Shown here piece by piece: positions 1 through 8,423 of a stretch of DNA of 64,000 nt (positions within the stretch are counted from its first letter, which is position 1; each line of letters starts with the position of its first letter). The translations under genes were made by a program, and so were the position numbers. Under the pieces are notes generated by a model that saw only the letters and a list, made by a program, of their open reading frames with translations, made no database searches and was not told where the DNA came from. Origin of the DNA: JAPPHA01 sp965242975 (GTDB taxonomy: Bacteria; Pseudomonadota; Alphaproteobacteria; Rhodobacterales; Rhodobacteraceae); assembly GCA_965242975.1 (NCBI GenBank), contig CBDETS010000007.1, positions 620,001 to 684,000 on the forward strand, written 5' to 3'.

Positions 1-1433
1 CCCGCGGAGGCGGGCAGGGGACCCGCTTCTCCCGGTCCACCGGCCATCCCGGTGGGAACCCGGCTTGCCTGAACGCCAGCCTCGGACCCTGCCAGGCCGA
101 CCAACAGGATCGTTGGGCCCGTCATCCCCGCGTTCTCCATCGCCGAAGCCAGGTTGAGCACGTCCGTGTACACGACTTTTTCATCAGGCCTGGTTGCATT
201 CTCCACGATCGTGACCGGCTTCGACCCGGGCGCGCCGTACATCAGCAGCCTGCCGCAAATGAAACGTGCCGGTCTCCGCGACATGTAGATCGCCGCGACA
301 GCGCCTGGCCGGGCAAGTTCGGCCCAGTCCTGCTCGGTGAATCCCCTGACGTCATGGCCGGTCAGGAGCCGGACTTCGGAGTTCCTCTGCCGCCGCGTGA
401 GAGAGACGCCGAGTTGGGCGGCGGCGGCGGTTGCGGTCGTGACTCCGGGGACAACTTCCCATTCGATGCCCGAATCCGAGAGTGCCGTCGTTTCCTCGTC
501 AAGTCGCGAAAAGATGGCTGGATCTCCAGACTTGAGCCGAACAACCTGGCGCCCTCGTGATGCGTGGTGAATCAGGAGGTCGTTGATATCCTCCTGGCGC
601 CACGATTCTGCGAACCCCCGTTTGCCCGCACGAATGATCATCGCTTCACGTCGCGCGATCTCGATGATCGCGTCGGGCACAAGTTGATCGTGAACGACAA
701 CATCCGCGTCGTGGAGGAGGTTGCGGGCCCTGAGGGTCAGCAGATCCGGATCTCCGGGCCCGGCGCCGACGATGAACACCCGGCCGCGGGTTGCCTCCGG
801 CAGTTGATTGCCGAAATCGGCCTGTCCCGCTGGATTGCCCTCGAGGATCCGTCCTGAACCGGCCGGGCCTTTCATACCCCTGGCGGCAAAATAGCGGTTC
901 CAGAACTCCCGGCGTGTCTTGCCGGCAGGAATATTCTGCGCCAGCGGGCGCATCGCCTGACCGGTTCGTGCAAGTTCCCCGACGGACTGGGGCAGGCGTT
1001 CCTCGATGTCTGCCTTGAGCATTCTCGCCAGGACCGGTGCTGCACCTTCCGTACCGATCGCAACCGTGACAGGTGCCCGGTCAACGATAGCAGGGGTAAT
1101 GAAGTCGCTGCCGGCGAGATTGTCGACGACGTTGACAATGACGCCAAGGCGACGGCCAATTTCCGCAACCCGCGAGTCCTCGCCCGCGTCCTCATTGGCA
1201 CAGTAGAGCAGGGTGGCCCCGCGAACATCCGTCTCGCGAGCCGACCGCGGGACGAGGGACAGCCGGCCGTGTTCGGCCCAGGTCATGACTTCGCGCGCTG
1301 GGCGTTGTCCGAATACGGAAATCCTGGCCCTGGTCTTCATGAGCAAACGCAATTTGGACACGGCTGCGTGACCGGCTCCGGAAACCACGATCTTCCGATC
1401 GAAAAGGTCTAGGTAAATCGGAAAATGTCTCAT
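1..1433 (-). CDS. cysG: CysG siroheme synthase, 3' end cut by window edge
   Basis: Multifunctional enzyme that methylates uroporphyrinogen III to precorrin-2, oxidises it and inserts iron to give siroheme, the cofactor of sulfite and nitrite reductases. The 477 visible residues hold an N-terminal NAD-binding half beginning MRHFPIYLDLFDRKIVVSG and a C-terminal SAM-dependent methyltransferase half that starts near residue 220 with VGAGPGDPDLLT, followed by LKSGDPAIFSR and PGVTTATAAAAQLG. Family members are about 460-480 residues, so little should be missing; no stop is seen before the edge. It is divergent from the Lrp/AsnC gene, a pairing known in alphaproteobacteria next to sulfite-reductase genes; those are not visible here. 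The family call is secure. Confidence 0.93.
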   Translation of the reverse strand, partial: MRHFPIYLDLFDRKIVVSGAGHAAVSKLRLLMKTRARISVFGQRPAREVMTWAEHGRLSLVPRSARETDVRGATLLYCANEDAGEDSRVAEIGRRLGVIVNVVDNLAGSDFITPAIVDRAPVTVAIGTEGAAPVLARMLKADIEERLPQSVGELARTGQAMRPLAQNIPAGKTRREFWNRYFAARGMKGPAGSGRILEGNPAGQADFGNQLPEATRGRVFIVGAGPGDPDLLTLRARNLLHDADVVVHDQLVPDAIIEIARREAMIIRAGKRGFAESWRQEDINDLLIHHASRGRQVVRLKSGDPAIFSRLDEETTALSDSGIEWEVVPGVTTATAAAAQLGVSLTRRQRNSEVRLLTGHDVRGFTEQDWAELARPGAVAAIYMSRRPARFICGRLLMYGAPGSKPVTIVENATRPDEKVVYTDVLNLASAMENAGMTGPTILLVGLAGSEAGVQASRVPTGMAGGPGEAGPLPASA

Positions 1434-1457
1434 TCCTGGTACAACGCCGTTGATTTG

Positions 1458-1487
1458 TTGCGGAATCCGTTCGTCACTGAATATAAT
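1458..1487 (+). promoter_or_regulatory. Candidate sigma70-type promoter before the Lrp/AsnC gene
   Basis: A perfect TATAAT hexamer lies 18 nt after TTGCGG in the AT-rich intergenic stretch between cysG and the divergent regulator. The remaining sequence up to the regulator start is unusually A/T rich for this genome, as expected for a promoter or for Lrp-type autoregulation. No experiment or alignment supports it; the match is by eye. Confidence 0.35.
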
Positions 1488-1598
1488 GCTGTATGAAATT
1501 TTTCCATAATTCGATTGATTTTTGATTAAAAAAAGGAAAATAATCTCAATTATTCTTAAATCACGTAACGTTGTCACGACCAGTCGGAGTAATCGGAA

Positions 1599-2060
1599 AT
1601 GGCTGCCCAACTTGATGCCGTAGACAGGAAAATCCTCGCCGAACTTCAGGAAGATGCAAACCAGTCCCTCGACGAATTGGCCAGGAAGGTCGGCACGTCC
1701 CGGTCACCGGTCTGGAACCGAATCCGGAAATTCAGGCGTGAGGGAATTATCGGGCGAGACACTGTCCTGCTTGATCCGGAAAAGCTCGGTCTCGAGGCGT
1801 GTTTTTTTGTTCTGATCAGAACGTCGCAACACGAGAAGGAGTGGCAGAACCGGTTCCTTCGCACGTTGATGGATCGACCCGAGGTCCTCGAGGCCCATCG
1901 TCTGGCGGGAGACGTGGACTACATTCTGAAAGTCAGGGTGCGCAATGCGAAAGCCTACGATGACTTCTACCAGGCCCTGATCTCGAAAGTGACGATCTTC
2001 GATGTCACCGCCCTGCTGTCGATGGAGGAGATCAAGTCAACGACGGTCTTGCCGGTCTGA
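1599..2060 (+). CDS. Lrp/AsnC family transcriptional regulator
   Basis: DNA-binding regulator of the feast/famine family, normally an octamer that senses amino acids. The 153 residues start with an AsnC-type winged helix-turn-helix (LDAVDRKILAELQEDANQSL, then LARKVGTSRSPVWNRIRKF) and end with the RAM/AsnC ligand-binding domain containing EAHRLAGDVDYILKVRV. Length is typical of the family. The gene starts with ATG in the AT-rich region divergent from cysG, so it may control siroheme or sulfur metabolism, as its alphaproteobacterial cysG-linked relatives are thought to; that role is inference. The next gene downstream is convergent. Confidence 0.93.
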   Translation: MAAQLDAVDRKILAELQEDANQSLDELARKVGTSRSPVWNRIRKFRREGIIGRDTVLLDPEKLGLEACFFVLIRTSQHEKEWQNRFLRTLMDRPEVLEAHRLAGDVDYILKVRVRNAKAYDDFYQALISKVTIFDVTALLSMEEIKSTTVLPV

Positions 2061-2190
2061 GTCCCGCCGGACTCACGCATCCGGAAATCCTGGCCGGTCC
2101 GGCCGGCTGCCCGTCGCGATCGTATCGCGAAAGGTCGGGCGACGTTCGGCGTACCAAGTCCTCCTGTCGGGAACCGGCCGAGCCGAGAGG

Positions 2191-3393
2191 TCAATGAAGT
2201 CCGTCGCAGAACCTGGCTATTCGCTGGCAACCCTCCCTCAACACCGCATCCGAAGCGGCATAACTGAGGCGAAAATTGGGGCTGACGCCAAATGCAGCTC
2301 CGAAAACGACCGCGACATCCTGTTCCTCCAGCAGCGCGGTAACGAAGTCCTCGTCGGTGCGAACAACTGTCCCCGAGGCCGATGTCTTGCCGATGCAGCC
2401 CGCGATCGAGGGATAGACATAAAAGGCGCCGTCCGGAGCGGGGCACTCGATTCCCGGGATCTCGTTCAGCATGTCGACAACCATGTCACGCCGGCGTCGA
2501 AATGCCTCCCTGCTTCTCGCGATGTAGTCCTGTGCGCCTGTCAACGCCTCGACGGCTGCCCACTGGCTGATCGAACAGGGATTCGACGTGCTTTGACTCT
2601 GGATTGTTCGCATGGCTGCAATCAACGACTTGGGTCCTCCGGCAAATCCGACACGCCAACCCGTCATCGCGTAGGCCTTTGAAACACCGTTCATGGTCAG
2701 CGTGCGGTCGAACAGTTCAGGCTCGACTTCAGCTGGCGTGCTGAACCTGAAGTCACCATAGGTCAGGTGTTCGTAGATATCGTCGGACAGGGTCAGGACC
2801 CGCGGGTGCCGCAACAGGACATCGGTCAACGCCCTGATTTCGGATCGGGTATAGGCCGCGCCGCTCGGATTCGATGGCGAATTGAAAATAACCCACCTGG
2901 TTTGGTCCGTAATTGACGACTCGAGCTGTTCGGCGGTAATCTTGAACCGGTTTGCGAGTTCTCCTTTCACGGTTACCGGGGTTCCGCCGGCGAGCAGGAC
3001 CATGTCACGGTAGGAAACCCAGAACGGCGCCGGGATCACGACCTCGTCACCCCGATTCAATGACGCGATCAGCGCATTGAAGATGATCTGCTTACCCCCG
3101 TTCGCGACGGTGATCTGGGACGGTTCGAAGTCCAGATGATTGTCGCGCCGGAACTTGTCCGCGACCGCGGCCTTCAGTTCGGGGATCCCGTCGACGATCG
3201 TGTACCGGGTCATGCCGGCCCGAATCGCCGAGTGAGCCGCCCGGCAGATGTTTTCCGGAGTGTCGAAATCCGGTTCGCCGGAACTCAGCGACACCACGTC
3301 CCGTCCCTGGGACTTCAATTCCGCGGCCAGGTCGGTAATTGCCACGGTGGCTGACGGCCGGATTCTCGTCATGCGGTCGGAGACGAGGTTCAT
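2191..3393 (-). CDS. aatA: Aspartate aminotransferase, class I PLP enzyme
   Basis: PLP-dependent transaminase that interconverts aspartate and oxaloacetate with the glutamate/2-oxoglutarate pair (some relatives also use prephenate). The 400 residues show the fold-type I order: SSGEPDFDTP near the N-terminus, PAPFWVSYRDMV, the substrate-carboxylate region FNSPSNPSGAAY, the PLP-lysine segment SKAYAMTGWRVG and a C-terminal arginine segment NFRLSYA. I chose the ATG giving MNLVSDRMTRIRPSATVA, which matches the family N-terminus; the frame stays open for another 122 codons upstream but that extension looks non-coding. It is divergent from sdhE. Substrate preference cannot be fixed from sequence. 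Confidence 0.93.
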   Translation of the reverse strand: MNLVSDRMTRIRPSATVAITDLAAELKSQGRDVVSLSSGEPDFDTPENICRAAHSAIRAGMTRYTIVDGIPELKAAVADKFRRDNHLDFEPSQITVANGGKQIIFNALIASLNRGDEVVIPAPFWVSYRDMVLLAGGTPVTVKGELANRFKITAEQLESSITDQTRWVIFNSPSNPSGAAYTRSEIRALTDVLLRHPRVLTLSDDIYEHLTYGDFRFSTPAEVEPELFDRTLTMNGVSKAYAMTGWRVGFAGGPKSLIAAMRTIQSQSTSNPCSISQWAAVEALTGAQDYIARSREAFRRRRDMVVDMLNEIPGIECPAPDGAFYVYPSIAGCIGKTSASGTVVRTDEDFVTALLEEQDVAVVFGAAFGVSPNFRLSYAASDAVLREGCQRIARFCDGLH

Positions 3394-3562
3394 GTTTGCA
3401 AACCGGGTCGAAAACTGTGTCAATGCAGAGATGCGGCTTGTATTGATACCGGATGTTGCGGTCAACAATCGGATACCGGATCCGGAAGGGACGTACGGGG
3501 CTGGCTTGTTCGGGTGAGCTTGTTGAGGAACCCGGTCAAGGCCGGTCACGCGGCATCGTCTA

Positions 3563-3838
3563 ATGGATGGTCGTGAAAGGGATCGGAAGCGGCGAAGCAT
3601 TCGTGTGCGGTCGAAGCGTCGCGGCATGAGGGAACTTGACCTGTTGATCGGCAGATTTGTCGACGAATGCCTCGCGCACCTTCCGGACGCTGAACTGGAG
3701 CATCTCGAGGCGTTGCTTTTCGAGACGGACGTTTCAGTTTTCAACTGGATCACCGGCATGACCGACTGTCCGGACCGTTACAGGAACTTGATCTCGGAAG
3801 TCAGGAGGGTCGCGACGAAGCGCGCGAAACCGTGCTGA
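3563..3838 (+). CDS. sdhE: SdhE, FAD assembly factor of succinate dehydrogenase
   Basis: Small cytosolic factor that promotes covalent attachment of FAD to the SdhA flavoprotein (DUF339/Sdh5 family). The 91 residues contain the diagnostic RGMRELDLLIGRF segment, with the RGxxE motif required for flavinylation in studied members, and the helical tail ending in a conserved DxxVFNWITG-like stretch. Length fits the family. It stands alone on the plus strand, divergent from the aminotransferase gene. The exact start is uncertain because the basic N-terminus has another in-frame ATG immediately before the RGMRELD segment. Confidence 0.88.
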   Translation: MDGRERDRKRRSIRVRSKRRGMRELDLLIGRFVDECLAHLPDAELEHLEALLFETDVSVFNWITGMTDCPDRYRNLISEVRRVATKRAKPC

Positions 3839-4090
3839 GCGGGTACGGCGATCACACTCGATTCGAGTTGGTGGCGGGGCACCCGACGTGACGTGGCCGA
3901 AAATTTTTCTGGCGAAATCCGAAACGGTGTTCACACGAGCGGGTACACGTTCGTGTGGGAGGTCAAGAAATTCGCAAATGAGTGGATTCTCTCAGGGCCT
4001 TTTGCTAAGCTGCGAAAGCGAGTCGAAATATCCAGATCGGCGCACGGGTCCGGAGGGTCCGGTGTTTCGTAGGCTGGATGGAGTTGGGGA

Positions 4091-5302
4091 GTGGACTCCG
4101 TGGAAGACTTCGAGCCTTTGCGCGGTTACGACTCATTTGTCGTCACGCTCGGAGACGTGCTTCGCGGTGAGCGAATTACACTCAACAAGACGGTCGAACA
4201 GGCGGCGGCAGATCTGCGGATCAAGCCCTCCTACGTCCTGGCGATAGAAAACGGCGATCTGTCGGAATTCGAGCTACCGGTTCTCGTTGGCGGTCTTGTA
4301 CGGTCGTACGCGCGCTACCTTGGCCTGGACCCGGAGGCAACATACCACCAGTTCTGCCAGGAAACCGGGTTCTCGCACCGGTCCGTCGATCCGTTCACGG
4401 CGAAAGATGTCGACCGGTCATACCGGAACTCGTTGCCGGAAAGTCGCCGGGCATCGTCGAGCTGGGATTCACTGGTCAACAGGTCGACCCTGTCGCTCGG
4501 ATTTATCCGGCCACGTCAGTTCTGGCACGATTTTTCGGTCTCGGCGGTGTTCAACATGAGTGTCCTTGTGGCGATCATTGCCGGACTGGCATACGGCGGA
4601 TGGAAAGTCGTGCACGAGATTCAGCAGGTTCGCATGGTCCCGGTCGATGAGGCTCGTTTGGCCGGTGGTGACCTGATCACATCCTTGTGGCTTTCCACGC
4701 CGCAGGAAGGTGACGGCAATTCGGAATTCGGGGAGGAAGTCGCGGCGAACACGTTCCCGGATTCGGTGCAGCATCCCAATACGACGGGACTGGGTCGGAG
4801 CTATCGCCCTCAGATCCTCGACTTTCCGATCGTGGAACCGAGAGACGGTCCGATTGCTGCCATTGATCCGGACGCTTTCGGAACGTTGGTCGATTCGAAC
4901 CAACTTGCCACCGTCATTCAGATGGACGCTCCTCAGGTAATCGAGAAAGCGCTTCCCGTTGTCGAGGTCTACGCCGCCAATCCGGCTTGGCTGAGGGTTT
5001 TCGTGGATGCGGGTGATGTGCTCTTCGAGGAAATCCTCGATGCGAAACAGAGCTATCAGGTTCCACAGGACATCGAGAACCTGTTGCTGCGATCCGGAAA
5101 TTCCGGCTCGGTCTATCTCCTCGTCGACGGAAAGACCTACGGGCCTGTCGGAAGTGGAACCGGTGTCGCCAAGCGCGTGTCGCTGAATGCCGCCGACATC
5201 GTCGAGAATTTCGAAGTTTCGCATGTTGCGGCTGATCGGGATCGGCAGGTGGTCGCGGACGGAAACATTGTACATTCGATTTTACCTCGCTCGCAGCAAT
5301 GA
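4091..5302 (+). CDS. rodZ: RodZ-like helix-turn-helix membrane protein
   Basis: Bitopic cell-shape protein of the RodZ type, which links MreB filaments to the elongation machinery. Residues about 17-90 form a Cro-like HTH_25 domain (TLGDVLRGERITLNK, AADLRIKPSYVLAIENGD, YARYLGLDPE); one membrane helix lies near residues 150-172 (VSAVFNMSVLVAIIAGLAYG); the C-terminal part from about 285 resembles the periplasmic DUF4115 domain (ANPAWLRVFVDAGDVLFE). The start is a GTG preceded by GTTGGGGA. It lies 69 bp upstream of ispG, the usual alphaproteobacterial neighbour. The linker is long and acidic, so the exact function is inferred from architecture and context. Confidence 0.85.
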   Translation: MDSVEDFEPLRGYDSFVVTLGDVLRGERITLNKTVEQAAADLRIKPSYVLAIENGDLSEFELPVLVGGLVRSYARYLGLDPEATYHQFCQETGFSHRSVDPFTAKDVDRSYRNSLPESRRASSSWDSLVNRSTLSLGFIRPRQFWHDFSVSAVFNMSVLVAIIAGLAYGGWKVVHEIQQVRMVPVDEARLAGGDLITSLWLSTPQEGDGNSEFGEEVAANTFPDSVQHPNTTGLGRSYRPQILDFPIVEPRDGPIAAIDPDAFGTLVDSNQLATVIQMDAPQVIEKALPVVEVYAANPAWLRVFVDAGDVLFEEILDAKQSYQVPQDIENLLLRSGNSGSVYLLVDGKTYGPVGSGTGVAKRVSLNAADIVENFEVSHVAADRDRQVVADGNIVHSILPRSQQ

Positions 5303-5371
5303 AATGTACGTCCCGGGGGATTGCCGGTGGGCCTGCGGTCAGGCTGCGGTTCGGATTTGGTCGGGTCCGTA

Positions 5372-6538
5372 ATGCAGATTTCTGACAAGGCGGAAGCCGG
5401 ACTCCACGACATCAGGCCGTGGCGGCGCATCGAACGGCGACCAAGTCGGCAAGTCATGGTCGGAAACATTCCGGTTGGCGGCGGCGCACCGATTGCCGTG
5501 CAAACCATGACGAATACGCCGACCACCGACGTTTCGGGAACCGTTGCACAGATCGATGCCTGCGCGGAGGCAGGGGCGGATTTCGTTCGCGTCTCCTGTC
5601 CCGACCCGGCTTCGACGACGGCGCTTCGGGAAATCGTTCGGGAAAGCCCGGTTCCGATCGTTGCCGACATCCATTTCCACTATCGCCGCGCTCTCGAGGC
5701 GGCAGATGCCGGTGCCGCATGCCTGAGAATCAATCCGGGAAACATCGGATCGAGTGAACGAGTGGCCGAGGTCGTTCGCGCGGCCAAGGCCAATGGCTGT
5801 TCAATTCGAATTGGCGTCAATGCCGGTTCGCTGGAACGACACCTTCTTGAGAAATATGCAGAACCGTGCCCCGAAGCGATGGTCGAAAGCGGTCTTTCCC
5901 ATATTCGTTTGTTGGAAGAGGCTGGTTTCTCCGAGTACAAGATTTCGGCCAAGGCATCCGACGTATTTCTTGCCGCGGCCGCCTACCAGCAGCTTGCAGA
6001 AGCTACCGACGCCCCGTTGCATATCGGGATAACCGAGTCGGGAGGACTCAAGTCCGGAACCGTGCGGTCATCCATCGGCCTGGGAAGCCTCCTCTGGTTC
6101 GGAATCGGGGATACATTGCGTGTCTCCTTGTCAGCCGACCCTGTTGAAGAGGTGAAGGTCGGGTATGAGATCCTGAAGTCGCTCAATCTCAGGCACCGGG
6201 GAGTCACGATCATTTCCTGCCCGTCCTGTGCGCGGCAGGGGTTTGACGTCATTCGAACTGTCGGGATTCTGGAGGAGCGCCTCGCCCATGTCAGGACACC
6301 CTTGACGCTTTCGATCATCGGTTGCGTGGTCAATGGCCCCGGCGAGGCCCAGATGACCGACATCGGCTTTACCGGTGGGGGGGCAGGGTCCGGGATGTTG
6401 TACCTTTCCGGCATTCAGGACAGGAAACTCGCGAATAAGGACATGATCGACAGAGTCGTTGAGCTGGTTGAAGAAAAAGCCGAGGAACATGCACGCGTTT
6501 TGCGAGATGAGAAACTGGCGCAGGTCGACCAGCGCTGA
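5372..6538 (+). CDS. ispG: IspG, 4-hydroxy-3-methylbut-2-enyl diphosphate synthase
   Basis: Iron-sulfur enzyme of the MEP isoprenoid pathway that converts 2-C-methylerythritol cyclodiphosphate to HMBPP. The 388 residues include VQTMTNTPTTDV in the TIM barrel, ADIHFHYR, LRINPGNIG, and the C-terminal cluster-binding region with ISCPSCAR and GCVVNGPGEA, which supply the three cysteines and glutamate ligand of the 4Fe-4S cluster. I chose the ATG giving MQISDKAEAGLHDIRPWRRI; the frame is open for 17 more codons. It probably forms a unit with the RodZ-like gene. Identification is secure. Confidence 0.96.
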   Translation: MQISDKAEAGLHDIRPWRRIERRPSRQVMVGNIPVGGGAPIAVQTMTNTPTTDVSGTVAQIDACAEAGADFVRVSCPDPASTTALREIVRESPVPIVADIHFHYRRALEAADAGAACLRINPGNIGSSERVAEVVRAAKANGCSIRIGVNAGSLERHLLEKYAEPCPEAMVESGLSHIRLLEEAGFSEYKISAKASDVFLAAAAYQQLAEATDAPLHIGITESGGLKSGTVRSSIGLGSLLWFGIGDTLRVSLSADPVEEVKVGYEILKSLNLRHRGVTIISCPSCARQGFDVIRTVGILEERLAHVRTPLTLSIIGCVVNGPGEAQMTDIGFTGGGAGSGMLYLSGIQDRKLANKDMIDRVVELVEEKAEEHARVLRDEKLAQVDQR

Positions 6539-6762
6539 CATCCTCGCATGTGTCGAGACGATTACGTCCGCGAACAGCTCAAACTGCTGCCCGGTTGTCG
6601 ACAAGGGCCGGATGGTTGCCTCGAACAAAACCGTCAGGTCTCATTTTTTTGAGGCACGAGGACCTGCTGGTGTAGCCGTTTCCCGGGCGAGCCGCGGACG
6701 GATGCAGCCACGCCGTCAACAGCCGACGTTGAATTCGGAGGCGAGGGAGCCCGACACGGATT

Positions 6763-7389
6763 TCAAGTCCTGTCTCTGTCCATCACGCGTGCCACCGCAG
6801 GTCCGATCAGGTCAAACCTCGCGAGCTGCCTGGCTTTCGGAGCGAGACGGGCAAGCTCGGATTCGTCGATCAGGCCACGCCACAGGCCGCGGATTTCCGC
6901 CGGGCTGATGATCACGATGTCCTGCAGGCCCGGAACCTCGTCACTGACCGGTACGCCGACAAAGCATCTCCTGACTTCCACGGGTGGCGCCCCTTCGCTT
7001 GCGGCGCCGCCGCGCAGGTCCAGGAGCCAGAGCCGTCTGTTTGCTCCGCGGACCATGAAGACGCCGTCCACCAAACGGTAGATGAGCTGCGCCTCCAGGA
7101 GGTTGCAGCGTTCGCTCGCAAACGCGCGCACCCAGTGATCGGCCGATCGGGCTTCACTCTCCGACCGGATCTGTGCAAGCGCCCGGTCGAGCACAGGCGT
7201 TCCGACCGGACCGGGATTCACGACAAAGAGCCTTTCGACGTCGGTGTCGACGCGATCGTTCAGGGCGGGACTTGTCGGCAGAGTACAACCGAGTGCGGTA
7301 TCGGCGGCGTGGCCGGCCAGTTCGGCGCTTGGCCATCCCGTGTCGTTGTCGAGCACCGGGAGAAGGAATTCCTCCCTGACCGTGCGCAT
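6763..7389 (-). CDS. GPP34 (GOLPH3/VPS74-like) family protein, divergent copy
   Basis: The 208 residues align along their length with the second GPP34 protein at 27227-27877: MRTVREEFLLPVLDND versus MLSLPEELVLLILDDE; DTDVERLFVVNPGPVGTPVL versus DTDLESLFVVDETPIGNPLL; DIVIISPAEIRGLW versus DIAIISLAYACGVF; ARFDLIGPAVARV versus RRMDLIGRGVTGAV. Eukaryotic GOLPH3 binds PI4P at the Golgi; the bacterial role is unknown. This copy is more divergent and more basic than its paralogue. It sits alone, opposite to ispG and prfA, in a place where hisS is common. The start matches the family N-terminus; an upstream in-frame ATG exists. Confidence 0.75.
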   Translation of the reverse strand: MRTVREEFLLPVLDNDTGWPSAELAGHAADTALGCTLPTSPALNDRVDTDVERLFVVNPGPVGTPVLDRALAQIRSESEARSADHWVRAFASERCNLLEAQLIYRLVDGVFMVRGANRRLWLLDLRGGAASEGAPPVEVRRCFVGVPVSDEVPGLQDIVIISPAEIRGLWRGLIDESELARLAPKARQLARFDLIGPAVARVMDRDRT

Positions 7390-8018
7390 CAACGGGAGAC
7401 GCCAGCGGCAAGCAACGCAACGAATCAGCACGGCGGTTGCCTGTCGATGTGCATCAGGTACGCTCGCGTTGCGGTGCAACTGTCCTTCGCCTGCAGACGG
7501 TGGGTTTCCGGACGCTCGGACGTCCGCCGAGGGTGGCGACGGAATGTTCTTCGCAACAGCCCGGAAATGCCCAGCAGTGCGTCAATCGTGTTGGTCGATT
7601 TCGGCAAGCTCTCCGGACTCGGCAGGAGCCCCGGGCACGCCGTACCGATTCGGCGTCAGGGCCGGGTTTCGAATCCGGACCTCAGGCGGTAATCCTGCAG
7701 GGTGCCACATCCCTCGAGTGCGTCAATTTCGGCCGGGCTCCGGCCCGACCGACGGACGTCGCCATCACCGCGGAAAGTACCGAATCGCAAGGCTGCGCCG
7801 GCTTTGCCTGAACGCGGGTGAAACGGGTCTCCGTACGGAGGACCGGTCAAGACCCCTGCCGGTGCACTCCCTGTACACCGACGGTCACCTCCGTGGTTCC
7901 TGAAGGGCCCCGAGAGGGCGTGGGCATGAAGGTCCGATTGCCTGCTCTTCCAGGCGGGACTCGCGCCGCCCGTCCGCCGGTTCAGGCCGACATCTGGAGT
8001 GCAGGACGAGGCACGGAC
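7390..8018. other. No recognisable gene
   Basis: Several overlapping frames are open on both strands, as expected at high GC, but none has a recognisable domain, a good ribosome binding site or a plausible hydrophobicity pattern. A minus-strand stretch near 7660-7850 (containing AEIDALEGCGTLQDYRLR) has a protein-like composition and could be a gene remnant. I call nothing here. Confidence 0.4.
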
Positions 8019-8318
8019 TCATCCATCCGTGGCGGTTGAGAGGTCAGGCAAGGTTTGTTCGCCAAGAACCCGGTCGGAAATGACTGCATTCAGGCACCCG
8101 GGTCCGATTTCTCTCCACGTCGGGTTGTTCAGCGACATTTCACAGCGCGCCCAAAAGTCCCTGCCGTCGACGACCATGCAGATGCTGATCCCGAGTTCCA
8201 CCCGCTGGCCTGATCGGTCGGTGCAGTAGCAGTCGGGGTACTTGATCTTTACATCTTCGGAAATCGCGATCGATCCCGAGGCCAGCCAGATGAGGAACAC
8301 GGCGACAATTCGTGCCAT
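8019..8318 (-). CDS. Small secreted cysteine-rich protein of unknown function
   Basis: A 99-residue protein with a clear signal peptide (MARIVAVFLIWLASGSIA, cleavage probably soon after) and a compact mature part with five cysteines at about residues 30, 32, 47, 59 and 75 (PDCYCTDRSGQRVEL, ISICMVVDGRDFWARCEMSL, NPTWREIGPGCL). The spacing suggests disulfides in the periplasm. I recall similar short alphaproteobacterial proteins with a DCYC motif, but no function. The upstream in-frame extension on this strand overlaps prfA antisense and is not believed. It is divergent from prfA, with about 105 bp between the two starts. Confidence 0.7.
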   Translation of the reverse strand: MARIVAVFLIWLASGSIAISEDVKIKYPDCYCTDRSGQRVELGISICMVVDGRDFWARCEMSLNNPTWREIGPGCLNAVISDRVLGEQTLPDLSTATDG

Positions 8319-8423
8319 GACGCCAATGTAACAGGCTTTTTTGTATTGGCAACAGGAATAGGGTAACATGTGACACCGTGGCGCGCATTTCCAGGCAGGC
8401 GCATGGTACGTTTTGGATAGCCC

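Noticed and set aside
7244..7903. Plus-strand frames over the gene-free stretch after the first GPP34 gene
   Set aside because: No domain, no ribosome site and the 5' part is antisense to GPP34.
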